NCBI GenBank assembly: GCA_020831585.1
Contig: JAFIGE010000044.1
Location: forward strand, 1-32,904
Direction: 5' to 3'
Source of the DNA: Opitutales bacterium
GTDB lineage: Bacteria > Verrucomicrobiota > Verrucomicrobiia > Opitutales > Oceanipulchritudinaceae
Length of the DNA: 32,904 nt
How positions within the stretch are numbered: the first letter of the stretch is position 1; each line of letters opens with the position of its first letter. Below, one piece after another: positions 25,075 through 32,904 of this stretch. The position numbers were made by a program, and so were the translations under genes. The notes under the pieces are model-generated. The model ran no database searches. It had not been told where the DNA came from and saw only the letters and a program-made list of their open reading frames with translations.

Positions 25075-26152
25075 TGAGCTTTTCCAGTTCGGGGAACTCG
25101 ACCCGTTGGCGCTGCATGTTCTCGCGAAGGTGGGTCAGGGAGAGGCGGAGAATTTCACCCATGTTGCGGGCGGTTTCAAAAGCCGTGTTCTGGTAATGAT
25201 CGGCCAAAGCGGAACGCAAGTCCGCTACCTTCTCATCCGTGGAAATCGTGTCGACGCACATCGCCTCCATGAGCGCGCCCAGGCGCTCGCGCGCGATGAC
25301 CAGCCGCCGGTAAAAAACGGCCTGCTCCTCCTTCTGGTATTGGCGCGCGGTGGGGACATTGATTTGCTGCATGCAAAACTCGGCCAGCGCCCGGTTCTCC
25401 CGGAAAAACTGGGGCAGATAGAAATTCTTCCGCCCGCTGTAGCTCTGTTGATCGAAATCCATCGCGCGGATGCGCATCTGCACGTCTTCGAAGTCCGGTG
25501 TGACATCGACGACGAAATTATAGGACCGCATGTCACCGAGGAGACGGATAAAGCAGCGCTCATTGAACTTTACCAGCTCCTTGGCCAGGCGGATCTTGCG
25601 GATGTTGCGGTCGTGCATCCAGCGCTCAATAAAGACATCTCCCGGGATCCCCACCACGTGCTCCTCCACCAGAAGGTCGTCGGCGATGAGATAATGCATG
25701 CGGTTGGGAGAAAGGAGGTGCTCCAACTCCAGCCCGTAGATGCGGGAGGCGTCGGCCTTTTTGATGTAATAATAATCCTGGTTCTCGTTGTAGGCATTGA
25801 CCACGCGAATGCGGAAAGGGTGGCTGTTTCCGAATGTGCAATAGTCGATGCGATCGACGTAGAGGTGATCGACAAAGGAGTAATCGCCCTCGGTCTTGAG
25901 GAGGGCGTAAATGGCCGTGAGGTGCTTGTTGAGCCGCCGCATGACCTCCGACCGGTAGATCACCGAGCGCCACAACGTGTCCTCTCCCTTGGCGTCGTAA
26001 AGCGGCATCGACTCATCCCATTCAGTCAGGCGGGAATAAGAAACAGGCAGCTTGAAAAGCCGGTTGTAGCGCCCGAGATATTCTCGAAGGGGTGCCCCGA
26101 TGGGGTACATCGGCTTCTTGCGCGTGGCAAACTGGTCAGGAGCGAAGGCCAT
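25067..26152 (-). CDS. Unrecognised protein with protein-kinase-like motifs, 361 residues
   Basis: I do not recognise a named family. The start MAFAPDQFATRKK at 26152 is the best available; the frame continues upstream but in compositionally different sequence. Several stretches follow the logic of a kinase or phosphotransferase fold. YYYIKKADASR (Lys131/132) could be the ATP-binding lysine strand. LELEHLLSP (Glu144) could be the helix-C glutamate. LLGDMRSYNFVVD places Asp207 and Asn212 exactly five residues apart, as in catalytic loops, and IRAMDFDQQSY (Asp232/Asp234) could be the metal-binding Asp. Spacing from Asn to Asp (20-22) is closer to HipA-like than to classical kinases. No glycine-rich loop is obvious. 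The last 100 residues are helical. It overlaps the Rsm22-like gene by eight bases and is divergent from rpsU. Confidence 0.8.
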   Translation of the reverse strand: MAFAPDQFATRKKPMYPIGAPLREYLGRYNRLFKLPVSYSRLTEWDESMPLYDAKGEDTLWRSVIYRSEVMRRLNKHLTAIYALLKTEGDYSFVDHLYVDRIDYCTFGNSHPFRIRVVNAYNENQDYYYIKKADASRIYGLELEHLLSPNRMHYLIADDLLVEEHVVGIPGDVFIERWMHDRNIRKIRLAKELVKFNERCFIRLLGDMRSYNFVVDVTPDFEDVQMRIRAMDFDQQSYSGRKNFYLPQFFRENRALAEFCMQQINVPTARQYQKEEQAVFYRRLVIARERLGALMEAMCVDTISTDEKVADLRSALADHYQNTAFETARNMGEILRLSLTHLRENMQRQRVEFPELEKLNA

Positions 26153-26377
26153 GAATTTCAGCTCAGTTTTCCCGTTGGTTCCGGTGTGCGCAATGCAAAA
26201 GCCAAAACCTGAGCTAACCGCGCGGCGGTTCTGCGTGGGCAGCAGGACCGCGAGAAAGCGGAAGGCCAACACCGGCAAGCCGCCGATGCAGACCCCGCCC
26301 CTTTTCATCACAACCGATCCGGACGACGGCAGAAATCATCGAAAGCAGGAAGGCGGGAAAATATCTCAAGAATGGCA

Positions 26378-26406
26378 TTGACGAAGGAGCGCAAACTCAT
26401 TGCTTT
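26378..26406 (+). promoter_or_regulatory. Weak candidate promoter for rpsU
   Basis: TTGACG (26378-26383) is a good -35 match, but 17 bases later only TGCTTT (26401-26406) is found. The 40 bases before the rpsU ATG are AT-rich with no Shine-Dalgarno. Otherwise the 26153-26443 divergent spacer shows nothing I can name. Confidence 0.25.
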
Positions 26407-26443
26407 CCTTCTTTTTCCGAGTAAACCAGAGCATCGATTTTAT

Positions 26444-26644
26444 ATGTCCGTTGAAGTAAAGATCCGCAAAGGAGAACCCATGGAGCGCGCCCTTCGTCGC
26501 CTCAAGAAGAAGTTGGATCGCGAAGGCGTGATTCGCGACGTGCGTGCCAAGCGCTATTTTGAAAAGCCCAGCGAAGTGAAGCGCCGCAAGAAGAAGGTGG
26601 CCGCCTTTTCGGCCATGCTTCGTGCCCGCTACGAAAATCTCTGA
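26444..26644 (+). CDS. rpsU: 30S ribosomal protein S21
   Basis: S21 is a small basic protein near the 16S anti-Shine-Dalgarno region and is needed for initiation on structured mRNAs. The start MSVEVKIRKGEPMERALRR at 26444 gives 66 residues, matching the family length; the open frame begins earlier (26372) but the extra 24 residues are not S21. The core is ERALRRLKKKLDREGVIRD, then YFEKPSEVKRRKKK and the basic C-terminus. The leader lacks an SD and is AT-rich, which fits the SD-poor rpsU leaders in groups where S21 level controls its own translation; that link is inference. It has its own terminator and is divergent from the kinase-like/Rsm22-like pair. Confidence 0.95.
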   Translation: MSVEVKIRKGEPMERALRRLKKKLDREGVIRDVRAKRYFEKPSEVKRRKKKVAAFSAMLRARYENL

Positions 26645-26720
26645 TTTCGAGGAGTGACGGGCTTCATCCGTCCACAAAGTTATCTTCCGAGCTTTTTCCC
26701 GAAAAATCCGGAACCCTCTG

Positions 26721-26755
26721 CCGCACCGCAAACCAATTTGCTGTGCGGTTTTTTT
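26721..26755 (+). terminator. Rho-independent terminator of rpsU
   Basis: CCGCACCGCAAA (26721-26732) pairs with TTTGCTGTGCGG (26737-26748) with one mismatch and a CCAA loop. Seven T follow (26749-26755). Confidence 0.9.
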
Positions 26756-26852
26756 ATGCAGCCCCCTCTCTTTCCGAACTACATCTTCGACTGTCAAACT
26801 TTTTTACCGTGTTAAATTCCTCAAATCTCCGACTTGCCATGAGGCGGAGAAA

Positions 26853-27611
26853 ATGCGTTTTGCTGAGGGGATGGCGAATTTCGTGGAAGGTGTGCGTTTG
26901 CAAAAATTTCTGGCTGACCAGGGGGTTGGGTCGCGGCGGGCGATTGAAGTGATGATCGAGGAGGGCCGGATCACGGTGGATGGTGCGCCGGCGGTGATTG
27001 GGCAGAAGGTGATGCCGGAGTCCCATGTGGTGGAAGTGGACGGACGGACCATCCGGGCGCGCGCCACCCGCTCCGTGGTGATTGCCCTGAACAAGCCAAA
27101 GGGGGTGCTGTGCAGCCACGGCGACCCCCACCACACGGGGAAAACGGTCTTTGACCTGGTGCCTTCAGTGATGCGCGGGGAGCGGCTTTTTTTCGTGGGT
27201 CGCCTCGACAAGGACAGCGAAGGCCTCGTGCTCCTGACCTCGGACGGCGCGTTCGCGCAGAGAGTGGCCCACCCATCGAAGGGTGTGGTGAAGCGCTACC
27301 GGGTGGAGCTGGACAAAAATTTCGACACGGCGGACATCCCGAAGATGTTGGCCGGGGTGAACTGGGAGGGCGAGCGTCTGCAGGCAGACAAAGTGATTCC
27401 CAATCCCCACCGCGTGGCCAACAGCCAGCGGCAAATCGAAGTGCACCTCACGCATGGTCGCAAACGCGAGATCCGTCGCTTGCTCTATGCCTTTGGATAT
27501 GAGGTAAAACGCCTGGAGCGGTTCCAGATTGGCCGCCTGACTTTGCGAGGTCTGCCCAAAGGGCGCTGCAAAATCCTCAACCCCGGGGAAATTGAGCGAT
27601 TATTCGGTTGA
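26853..27611 (+). CDS. Ribosomal RNA pseudouridine synthase, RsuA/RluB/E/F family
   Basis: A 252-residue enzyme that converts specific uridines in rRNA to pseudouridine. The N-terminal S4 RNA-binding domain covers about residues 14-60 (RLQKFLADQGVGSRRAIEVMI...GRITVDG). The catalytic domain has NKPKGVLCSHGD (80-91) and the active-site Asp119 in FVGRLDKDSEGLVLLTSDG. The thumb region KRYRVELD and THGRKREIRRLLYAFGYEVKRL are also typical. ATG at 26853 has GAGG eight bases upstream; ATG at 26871 lies too close to its purine run. Whether it modifies 16S Psi516 (RsuA) or a 23S site (RluB) cannot be decided. It follows rpsU's terminator and is separated by 35 bases from the exported protein downstream. 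Confidence 0.93.
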   Translation: MRFAEGMANFVEGVRLQKFLADQGVGSRRAIEVMIEEGRITVDGAPAVIGQKVMPESHVVEVDGRTIRARATRSVVIALNKPKGVLCSHGDPHHTGKTVFDLVPSVMRGERLFFVGRLDKDSEGLVLLTSDGAFAQRVAHPSKGVVKRYRVELDKNFDTADIPKMLAGVNWEGERLQADKVIPNPHRVANSQRQIEVHLTHGRKREIRRLLYAFGYEVKRLERFQIGRLTLRGLPKGRCKILNPGEIERLFG

Positions 27612-27646
27612 GATTCGGAGAGTCTTGCACGAAACTTCTTTCTGTA

Positions 27647-28582
27647 ATGACTCTCTCTCACAAAGCGTTGATTGCCGTTTGCTGTCTGGTCGGGGGGATC
27701 GGGCTTTCGGCCGCCCGTCTGGAGCTTTTTCTTGAACCCGATGCGACCCGTGAGCGGATCGCCGTGATCGAGGAAGGGGATCAGCGCCTGCGTCACGGAT
27801 CGGCACTTTTTCAACAGGAGCTGGCCCGCGAAAGATGGGCTTGGGCGGAATTTGAGAGTGAGTTCCGCGGATTCATCCGGGAGCAGGACATCGGTAAAGA
27901 CCAGGAGCCGCTTGCGGGGGCCGAGGTGTTCACGCGCCCAACTGAGGCCAGCTCGATTCTCACGCGCTTCGGGCCGGATGATGAGTTTCGTGTCGTGCGG
28001 GAGGGGCGTTGGTGGGAGATATTGATCACCAAGAGCATACCGGTTTATTACCAACTGCCGCCTCCAGCCGGCTCGCCGCCCCCACCCGCGCCCGCCCGCA
28101 CCCCTGCGGCGCAAGTGGCGGAGACCCGGCCTGCGCCGGAGCCGGTTCGTGCCCAGCCCTCCCCCACCCCGGAGCCCCGACAAACTTTTGTGGAGGACGC
28201 ACGACCGCGCCGCGAGCCTCCACCCGCTCAGATACAGGTGCGCGAACCGGTGGAAACGCGCATGGACTCGTCGCGCCCCGCCCCGTCCACCGGGCAGGCC
28301 CGCAGCGATCAAACGGTTGGCACATCGGGCGATCTTCCGCGGACGTTTACGGGCACACTTCGCCAAGCCCCGCGCAGTAATCCCTTCCGCAGCCCGGTGC
28401 GCCCGCTGGAGCTGGTGAATGCGGATGGCCGCCACCTTGCTTGGGTGGACACCTCGCGCATGGTTTCACCGACACCCGTTTCGCAGATGGTGGGTCGCCG
28501 CATCACGATTTTCGGTGATTTTGAAAGGGCCAATAACCGCCCGGAGATCATTCTCTTCGCAAAGTCGATTCACCCGCGCTGA
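27647..28582 (+). CDS. Exported SH3-like protein with proline-rich linker
   Basis: This is not a named family to me. The start MTLSHKALIAVCCLVGG at 27647 gives a signal peptide (cleavage near LSA-ARL) and 311 residues; no strong Shine-Dalgarno is seen. Residues about 25-130 resemble a bacterial SH3-like domain, with AEVFTRPTEASSILTRFGPDDEF, then VVREGRWWEILI, a pattern used in wall-binding proteins. Residues 135-230 are a Pro/Ala/Arg-rich low-complexity linker. The last 80 residues (FTGTLRQAP, LVNADGRHLAWVDTS, MVGRRITIFGDF) look like a small beta barrel, perhaps OB-fold-like. It is probably co-transcribed with the pseudouridine synthase gene and converges on smc; no terminator with a T-run was found between them. 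Confidence 0.8.
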   Translation: MTLSHKALIAVCCLVGGIGLSAARLELFLEPDATRERIAVIEEGDQRLRHGSALFQQELARERWAWAEFESEFRGFIREQDIGKDQEPLAGAEVFTRPTEASSILTRFGPDDEFRVVREGRWWEILITKSIPVYYQLPPPAGSPPPPAPARTPAAQVAETRPAPEPVRAQPSPTPEPRQTFVEDARPRREPPPAQIQVREPVETRMDSSRPAPSTGQARSDQTVGTSGDLPRTFTGTLRQAPRSNPFRSPVRPLELVNADGRHLAWVDTSRMVSPTPVSQMVGRRITIFGDFERANNRPEIILFAKSIHPR

Positions 28583-28766
28583 GCCGGTTCTTTGCTGATC
28601 GTGAGTGCTCCCGGGTTCGGCTGAACGGCTGGTTCACAACCTGTGGCACCCGACAGAGACGGAGAGGCGGCTCCGAATTTTCGAATGCCCCTGGCCGCCA
28701 TGGCAGCCGCTCAACGAGTTGAGAGTGCCTTTGCGCCTCCGGTCGACCAGGAAAAACCGGGTGCGG

Positions 28767-31700
28767 CTAGGCAAGGACGGTCTCGGCTTCGCCGGTGTGT
28801 TTGTTCAGGCGCATGGAGACCATTTTGGAGACCCCTCTCTCCTGCATGGTGGCTCCGTAGATGGTGTCCGCGATTCCAATGGTGCGCTTGTTGTGCGTGA
28901 TGATGAGGAACTGGGAATACTGCAAAAAGCTTTCGAGCATTTTGCAAAAGCGACCGATGTTGGCGTCGTCCAAGGGGGCGTCGATCTCATCAAGGACGCA
29001 AAAGGGGCTCGGTTTGACCATGTAGATGGCAAAGAGCAGACCCACGGCGGTCATGGTCTTTTGCCCACCGCTGAGGAGGCCGAGCGTGCGCAGGCGGGTG
29101 CCGGGCGGCTGGGCAATGATTTCGATGCCCGATTCGAGAACGTCCGCGGCATCGATCAGGTTCAGGTCGGCGTGCCCTCCGCCGAAGAGGGTATCAAAAG
29201 TGTGGATGAAGTTTTTGCGAACCTGCTCAAAGGTATTGGCGAAGAGTTCCTGGCTCGTTGCGTTGATTTCGTCGATGGCGTTGACAAGCTCGTTTTTCGC
29301 CTTCCAAAGGTCGTCGCTTTGGGATTTGAGGAAATCATATCGCTCGCGCAGGTCGCGGTATTCATCGATGGCCACGAGATTCACAGGCCCCATGGCCTGG
29401 AGGCGCCCGCGGAGGTTTTTGATTTCCTCCTGAATGAGGGTCCAATCGGGCTCGGGGACGGCTTCCAGATCGGCGGAAGTAGGTTCGGAGCGCTCGGGTT
29501 CGGCGGTTTCCTCCTCGGGTGAATCCTCCTCAATTTCCACGCGGATGCGCTCGGGGAGGGCCTCGCCGGCGAGAAACATCTCCCGTCGCCAATCAATCCC
29601 GGCAACGGTCTGATCGTATTCGCGCTGAATCTCCTCGACGACAAACTGCAACTGCGCCTGCTGGCGGGCGAGCTGCACATCGACGGCGTTGGCCTCTTTG
29701 CTGAGACGGTCGGCGAGGTCGCGCTTTTCCGAGGTGCCCTCTTCGATCACGCGGATCTCTTTTTCGGCGGTGGCCAGAGCGGTGCGGTGTTCTTCGAGGG
29801 AAGCCATGGTGGTGGCGAGGGTCTTTTCGACCTCCGCCACGCGCGCGGCCTGCGCCTCCTGATCCGCCGCCAAAGCTTCACGCTGTTCGCGCAAGTGGTC
29901 CTGCTCCTGCCGCCGTCGCTCAGAGCGGACGGAGAGATCGCGGGCCCGCTGGTCGATCTCGGAAAGGGTCCGGTCGAGCATTTGCAGGCGCTGGTTTTTC
30001 TCGGCAATTTCGAGGCGAATTTCGTTGAAGCTCTCGCGCTTGGCCTCGCGTTCATCGCGCAGCGCGGTGCATCGGGCTTCGGCCTCCCGGATGCCCTCTT
30101 TTTGCATCTCCATATCGGCGACAGCGGCAGTCAGGTCGATGCGCGCTTTTTCGAGGCGTTGGGAAGACTCCTCTTTGTGCGTTTCAAGGCGTTTCCAATC
30201 GGCCTCTTTGCCTTCGATGGAGCGTCTAGTCTGCTCGTGGGTGCGCTCAGCACCCTTCACCTGAGCTTCGAGGTTAGAGACTTCCTGGGCAAATTCGAGG
30301 ACACGTTTGCGCTGATCCTCCACGCGCCGCTCCGCCGCTTCGATCTTGGCCTCGACCTGGGCAGCGCGTTGACGAAGGAGGTCCTCCTTTTCGCGCAGAG
30401 CGGCGAGTTCCTCCCGCAAGCGCTGGATCTCATTGGCGCGTTCAAGGAATCCTCCGTCGCGCTTGGTGTTGCCCTGCCGACCGACAACGACCAATCCGCG
30501 CGCGTCGATCAACTCACCTTTCTCCGTGGCCACCAAATGAAAGGGGAAGGCCGGATGCTCCTGCCAAAAGGAAAGAAAGCTCTCCAGGTCACCGCAGAAA
30601 TAGCAGTCGCGCAGCAGTGCATGGACAATGCCAAGAAGCTGATCATCGGCCGCCTTCACACCGGCCCACGCGGGATGCAACCAGTCCGGCAAATCCTTGG
30701 GCGCACCCGGCGCGTCGGCCTGCGGGCGGGGCACGAGAATGCTCGCTCGGCCCAAGCTTTTTTCGAGGAGCCGCTGAGCGACCGGCCCCAGCCGACGCTC
30801 ATCGGCCAGAACAACGCCATCGGCGGCCGCCCCGAGGAGGCGTTCGAGGACCTTGGCGGCTGCCGCCGGCACCTTCAGGCTCTTGAGAAAGAGCCGGGCA
30901 TCACCGGGAGCGACAACATCGGCGAGCTTTCCCTGCAAGATTGATTTCACGCCCTCGGAGAAGCCCTCCAGTTTCTCCTGCAAGCCCTCCAGGATGCCGA
31001 TCTGCGCCTGCAATCCGGCGGCTGCCCGGCCGTGCGTCTGCAAATGCGTTTGCACCTCCTTGAACTCCGCCGTGAGGGCGGCCGCCTGTTGGCGAAGCTC
31101 TTCCACGCGTCCCTCCTCGCGCGCGCGATCCGAACGGTGCCGGGCAAGGGCGGCGGTGAGGGTCTGCGTTTCGTTGGCGGCCAGCTCCAACTGCTCCTTG
31201 AGAGCCTGCCGCTCATCGAGCAAATTGGCGTGGCGCACCTGATAGGTCTTCAGATCCACCTCCAGCGTGGTGGCGGCGGAGCGCAGTCGCGTGACCGCGC
31301 TCTCTTTCACGAGCAAAGCCTGCTTGGCGCGGGAGAGGAGGCTCTCCGCCTCGCTCAAGTCCTTTTGCAAACGGCCCAGCTCCTCACTGCGAACGCGAAA
31401 GACTTCGTCTGAACTCCCAAAGAGCGAGAGCTGCTCGGCCTTTGCCTGCTTCTCGCCGGCGGCCCGCTGCGTGAGCGCCTTCAGCTGATCGGCCATCTCG
31501 TTGAGCTCGGTCTCCATCTCCTGGATACGGCGGGCCATGTCGTCGCGCCGGACCCTCGCCATGTCCACCCGGCTCTGCGCATTATCCTTCTCGCTGCGGA
31601 GGTCGTAAACAGCCTGCTGGGCGGCCTGAAGGCGCTCGGTGAGGGCGCGGCGCCGCTCACGTTTCCCGCTCAGGCGCGCATCGGCTTCAGCCAGTTCGGC

Positions 31701-32477
31701 GCGAACCTTTTCGAGGCGTTCTGTGAGGAAACCGGACTTCGCTCCGAGCGCATCGATCTCCTCCTTGAGCAACTGCGCGCGGTGAGCCGCGTAGGCCAGA
31801 TCGAGATGGGTGAGGCGGTGTTTGATCCGCCGGAAACGCATAGCCTTGGCCGCCTGCCGCTTGAGCGAACCACTTTGCCGCCCCACTTCCTCGATTACAT
31901 CGGTTACCCGGGAGAGGTTGGCGTCGACCTGCTGGAGCTTGTTTAGGGCCTCGCGGCGCTGCGCCTTGTAGCGCGAAATCCCCGCCGCCTCCTCAAAAAT
32001 GGCCCGCCGCTCCTGGGGATTGGAGGAAAGGATCTGATCGATCTGCCCCTGAAGCATGAAAGAGTAGCTCACCTGCCCTACCCCCGTATCGAGGAAAAGC
32101 CGCTGGATATCGCGCAAGCGGCAATTTTTCCCGTTGAGCGCATAATCGCTCCCGCCATCGCGCACCACCCGCCGCGTGACCTCAACCTCGTGATAGGCCG
32201 TGCCAAGAAGTTCCTCGCACTCCGTAAAGATCAGCGTCACCTCGCACAGGTTAACCGGCTTGCGGGACGTCGTGCCCTGGAAAATCACATCTTGCATGGC
32301 CCCCGCACGGAGGGATTTGGCGCTTTGCTCGCCGAGTACCCAGCGGATGGCGTCGGCGATATTGCTCTTACCGCAACCATTGGGCCCCACGATCGCCGTG
32401 ACCCCGCGCCGGAGCTCCAATCGAGTGGGATCGGCGAAGCTCTTGAATCCATTGATGCGCAGTTCTTTCAGATACAT
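28767..32477 (-). CDS. smc: Chromosome segregation protein SMC
   Basis: SMC is the ATPase of the bacterial condensin that organises and segregates the chromosome with ScpA and ScpB. The start MYLKELRINGFKSF at 32477 gives 1236 residues; a frame start at 32510 adds 11 residues that do not belong to the family. Walker A is GPNGCGKSN (31-39), followed by DAIRWVLGEQSAKSLR and the QGQIDQIL block. Long coiled coils flank a hinge at about residues 500-660 (EGFSEGVKSILQGKLADVV). The C-terminal head has the signature LLSGGQKTMTAVGLLFAIY, Walker B with D-loop FCVLDEIDAPLDDANI, and the H-loop LIITHNKRT. QKTMTA replaces the more common EKALTA. A decayed RAYT sits directly upstream, so the smc promoter must lie in or beyond that remnant. 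scpAB are not in the window. Confidence 0.97.
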   Translation of the reverse strand: MYLKELRINGFKSFADPTRLELRRGVTAIVGPNGCGKSNIADAIRWVLGEQSAKSLRAGAMQDVIFQGTTSRKPVNLCEVTLIFTECEELLGTAYHEVEVTRRVVRDGGSDYALNGKNCRLRDIQRLFLDTGVGQVSYSFMLQGQIDQILSSNPQERRAIFEEAAGISRYKAQRREALNKLQQVDANLSRVTDVIEEVGRQSGSLKRQAAKAMRFRRIKHRLTHLDLAYAAHRAQLLKEEIDALGAKSGFLTERLEKVRAELAEADARLSGKRERRRALTERLQAAQQAVYDLRSEKDNAQSRVDMARVRRDDMARRIQEMETELNEMADQLKALTQRAAGEKQAKAEQLSLFGSSDEVFRVRSEELGRLQKDLSEAESLLSRAKQALLVKESAVTRLRSAATTLEVDLKTYQVRHANLLDERQALKEQLELAANETQTLTAALARHRSDRAREEGRVEELRQQAAALTAEFKEVQTHLQTHGRAAAGLQAQIGILEGLQEKLEGFSEGVKSILQGKLADVVAPGDARLFLKSLKVPAAAAKVLERLLGAAADGVVLADERRLGPVAQRLLEKSLGRASILVPRPQADAPGAPKDLPDWLHPAWAGVKAADDQLLGIVHALLRDCYFCGDLESFLSFWQEHPAFPFHLVATEKGELIDARGLVVVGRQGNTKRDGGFLERANEIQRLREELAALREKEDLLRQRAAQVEAKIEAAERRVEDQRKRVLEFAQEVSNLEAQVKGAERTHEQTRRSIEGKEADWKRLETHKEESSQRLEKARIDLTAAVADMEMQKEGIREAEARCTALRDEREAKRESFNEIRLEIAEKNQRLQMLDRTLSEIDQRARDLSVRSERRRQEQDHLREQREALAADQEAQAARVAEVEKTLATTMASLEEHRTALATAEKEIRVIEEGTSEKRDLADRLSKEANAVDVQLARQQAQLQFVVEEIQREYDQTVAGIDWRREMFLAGEALPERIRVEIEEDSPEEETAEPERSEPTSADLEAVPEPDWTLIQEEIKNLRGRLQAMGPVNLVAIDEYRDLRERYDFLKSQSDDLWKAKNELVNAIDEINATSQELFANTFEQVRKNFIHTFDTLFGGGHADLNLIDAADVLESGIEIIAQPPGTRLRTLGLLSGGQKTMTAVGLLFAIYMVKPSPFCVLDEIDAPLDDANIGRFCKMLESFLQYSQFLIITHNKRTIGIADTIYGATMQERGVSKMVSMRLNKHTGEAETVLA

Positions 32478-32510
32478 CGGGAAAACAGACCGTCCACAAA
32501 AGAGCGTCAT

Positions 32511-32904
32511 TCAAAAGCCCCGCGCACCGTCAGCAAGGGAAATATGGTCACACCCCGGCCCCGGAGAGCTGGCGGAGGCGGGAAGCAGGCCGGCGGAGTG
32601 AGGGCTGAAGTCATCTGCCCCCTCGATCCGGGCGATCCCTCGCCGCGCTGCCGAGCCACCCGCGCAAGCCTCCCCGAAACCACTGAGTCCATAGTCGCCC
32701 GCGTCCTCCTCCAGCCGCGCCCGCACCGGGTTCAAATCGATATACGCCGCCACCATCCTTTGCGCCGCCGTATCCGCCTCCACCACCACACTGCGGAAAC
32801 GCTCTGCCCCAAAAGTGCCCACCATCCCGTGCTTCTCGTTATACCACAGAGTAAAGCGCGTTTTCACCTCCCGCATGAAGACCGACACATCCCCCATCCG
32901 CGCC
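32511..32904 (-). pseudogene. RAYT-type transposase, copy 3, truncated and decayed, cut by window edge
   Basis: This is the remnant of a REP-associated transposase. Bases 32620-32904 align without gaps to bases 227-511 of copy 1 in opposite orientation; I count 13 differences in the 95 encoded residues. The candidate nucleophile Tyr in AAYIDLNPVRA is kept, but the conserved Trp in GTFWAERF is Gly here, and VRAGL is VRARL. After IARIEG homology ends abruptly and 35 unrelated GC-rich residues lead to a stop at 32511, so the C-terminal domain shared by copies 1 and 2 (CAADGW) is missing. The stop TGA is directly followed by an ATG in the smc frame. The HUH motif would lie outside the window. Probably non-functional. 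Confidence 0.85.

Noticed and set aside
28614-28627. GTTC-GGCT-GAAC as a LexA-type operator
   Set aside because: The spacing fits, but the outer bases do not match, and it lies between two convergent genes where no promoter is expected.
28710-28723. CTCAAC-GA-GTTGAG palindrome as a terminator between the SH3-like gene and smc
   Set aside because: It has a two-base loop and no T-run on either strand.

Overview
The window reads as a GC-rich (roughly 60% by eye) chromosomal segment from a bacterium of the Verrucomicrobiota, probably the Opitutae. This placement is an inference. It rests on the large secreted protein whose C-terminus carries the 'D-GDGLPNYVAFALDRDP' type element common in that phylum, on the style of the RAYT-type transposases, on an Omp85 outer-membrane protein showing a diderm envelope, and on an rpsO-pnp pair with a very long Arg/Gly/Asp-rich PNPase tail. 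No rRNA, tRNA, CRISPR array or phage module was seen.

Layout, left to right. (1) 3-872: RAYT-type transposase, copy 1, cut by the left edge. (2) 1118-4134: rpsO and pnp, each with a terminator, separated by a REP-like hairpin. (3) 4462-8567: a secreted protein of about 1370 residues with two PKD-like domains, split by a frameshift near 6924. (4) 8670-10401: an unrecognised 220-residue protein with a perfect Shine-Dalgarno, then an intact RAYT, copy 2. (5) 10540-13512: a fused FAD/Fe-S 2-hydroxyacid dehydrogenase. (6) 13569-13904 (-): ppnP. (7) 14144-17291: LysM lipoprotein, cysteine desulfurase, recF. (8) 17292-17555 (-): hisE, abutting recF tail to tail. (9) 17828-18577: an OmpR-type response regulator with no kinase nearby. 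(10) 22729-18639 (-): coiled-coil exported protein, inositol-monophosphatase-family enzyme and Omp85 protein, packed as an operon. (11) 22897-23931: class II fructose-bisphosphate aldolase. (12) 26152-24049 (-): an unrecognised protein with kinase-like motifs overlapping an Rsm22/METTL17-like gene. (13) 26444-28582: rpsU, an RsuA/RluB pseudouridine synthase, and an exported SH3-like/proline-rich protein. (14) 32477-28767 (-): smc. (15) 32904-32511 (-): a decayed RAYT, copy 3, cut by the right edge.

Most of the window is housekeeping: translation and RNA decay (rpsO, pnp, rpsU, pseudouridine synthase, Rsm22-like), chromosome maintenance (recF, smc), central metabolism (aldolase, hisE, ppnP, 2-hydroxyacid oxidation) and envelope (Omp85, LysM lipoprotein). 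The accessory layer is the RAYT family. Copies 1 and 3 share an ungapped 285-bp segment in opposite orientations near the two ends of the window. A GTAG-headed imperfect hairpin between rpsO and pnp looks like the kind of REP element such proteins are associated with. The observations most worth following are the kinase-like protein coupled to the Rsm22-like gene next to rpsU, the RAYT/REP pairing, and the frameshifted PKD protein.
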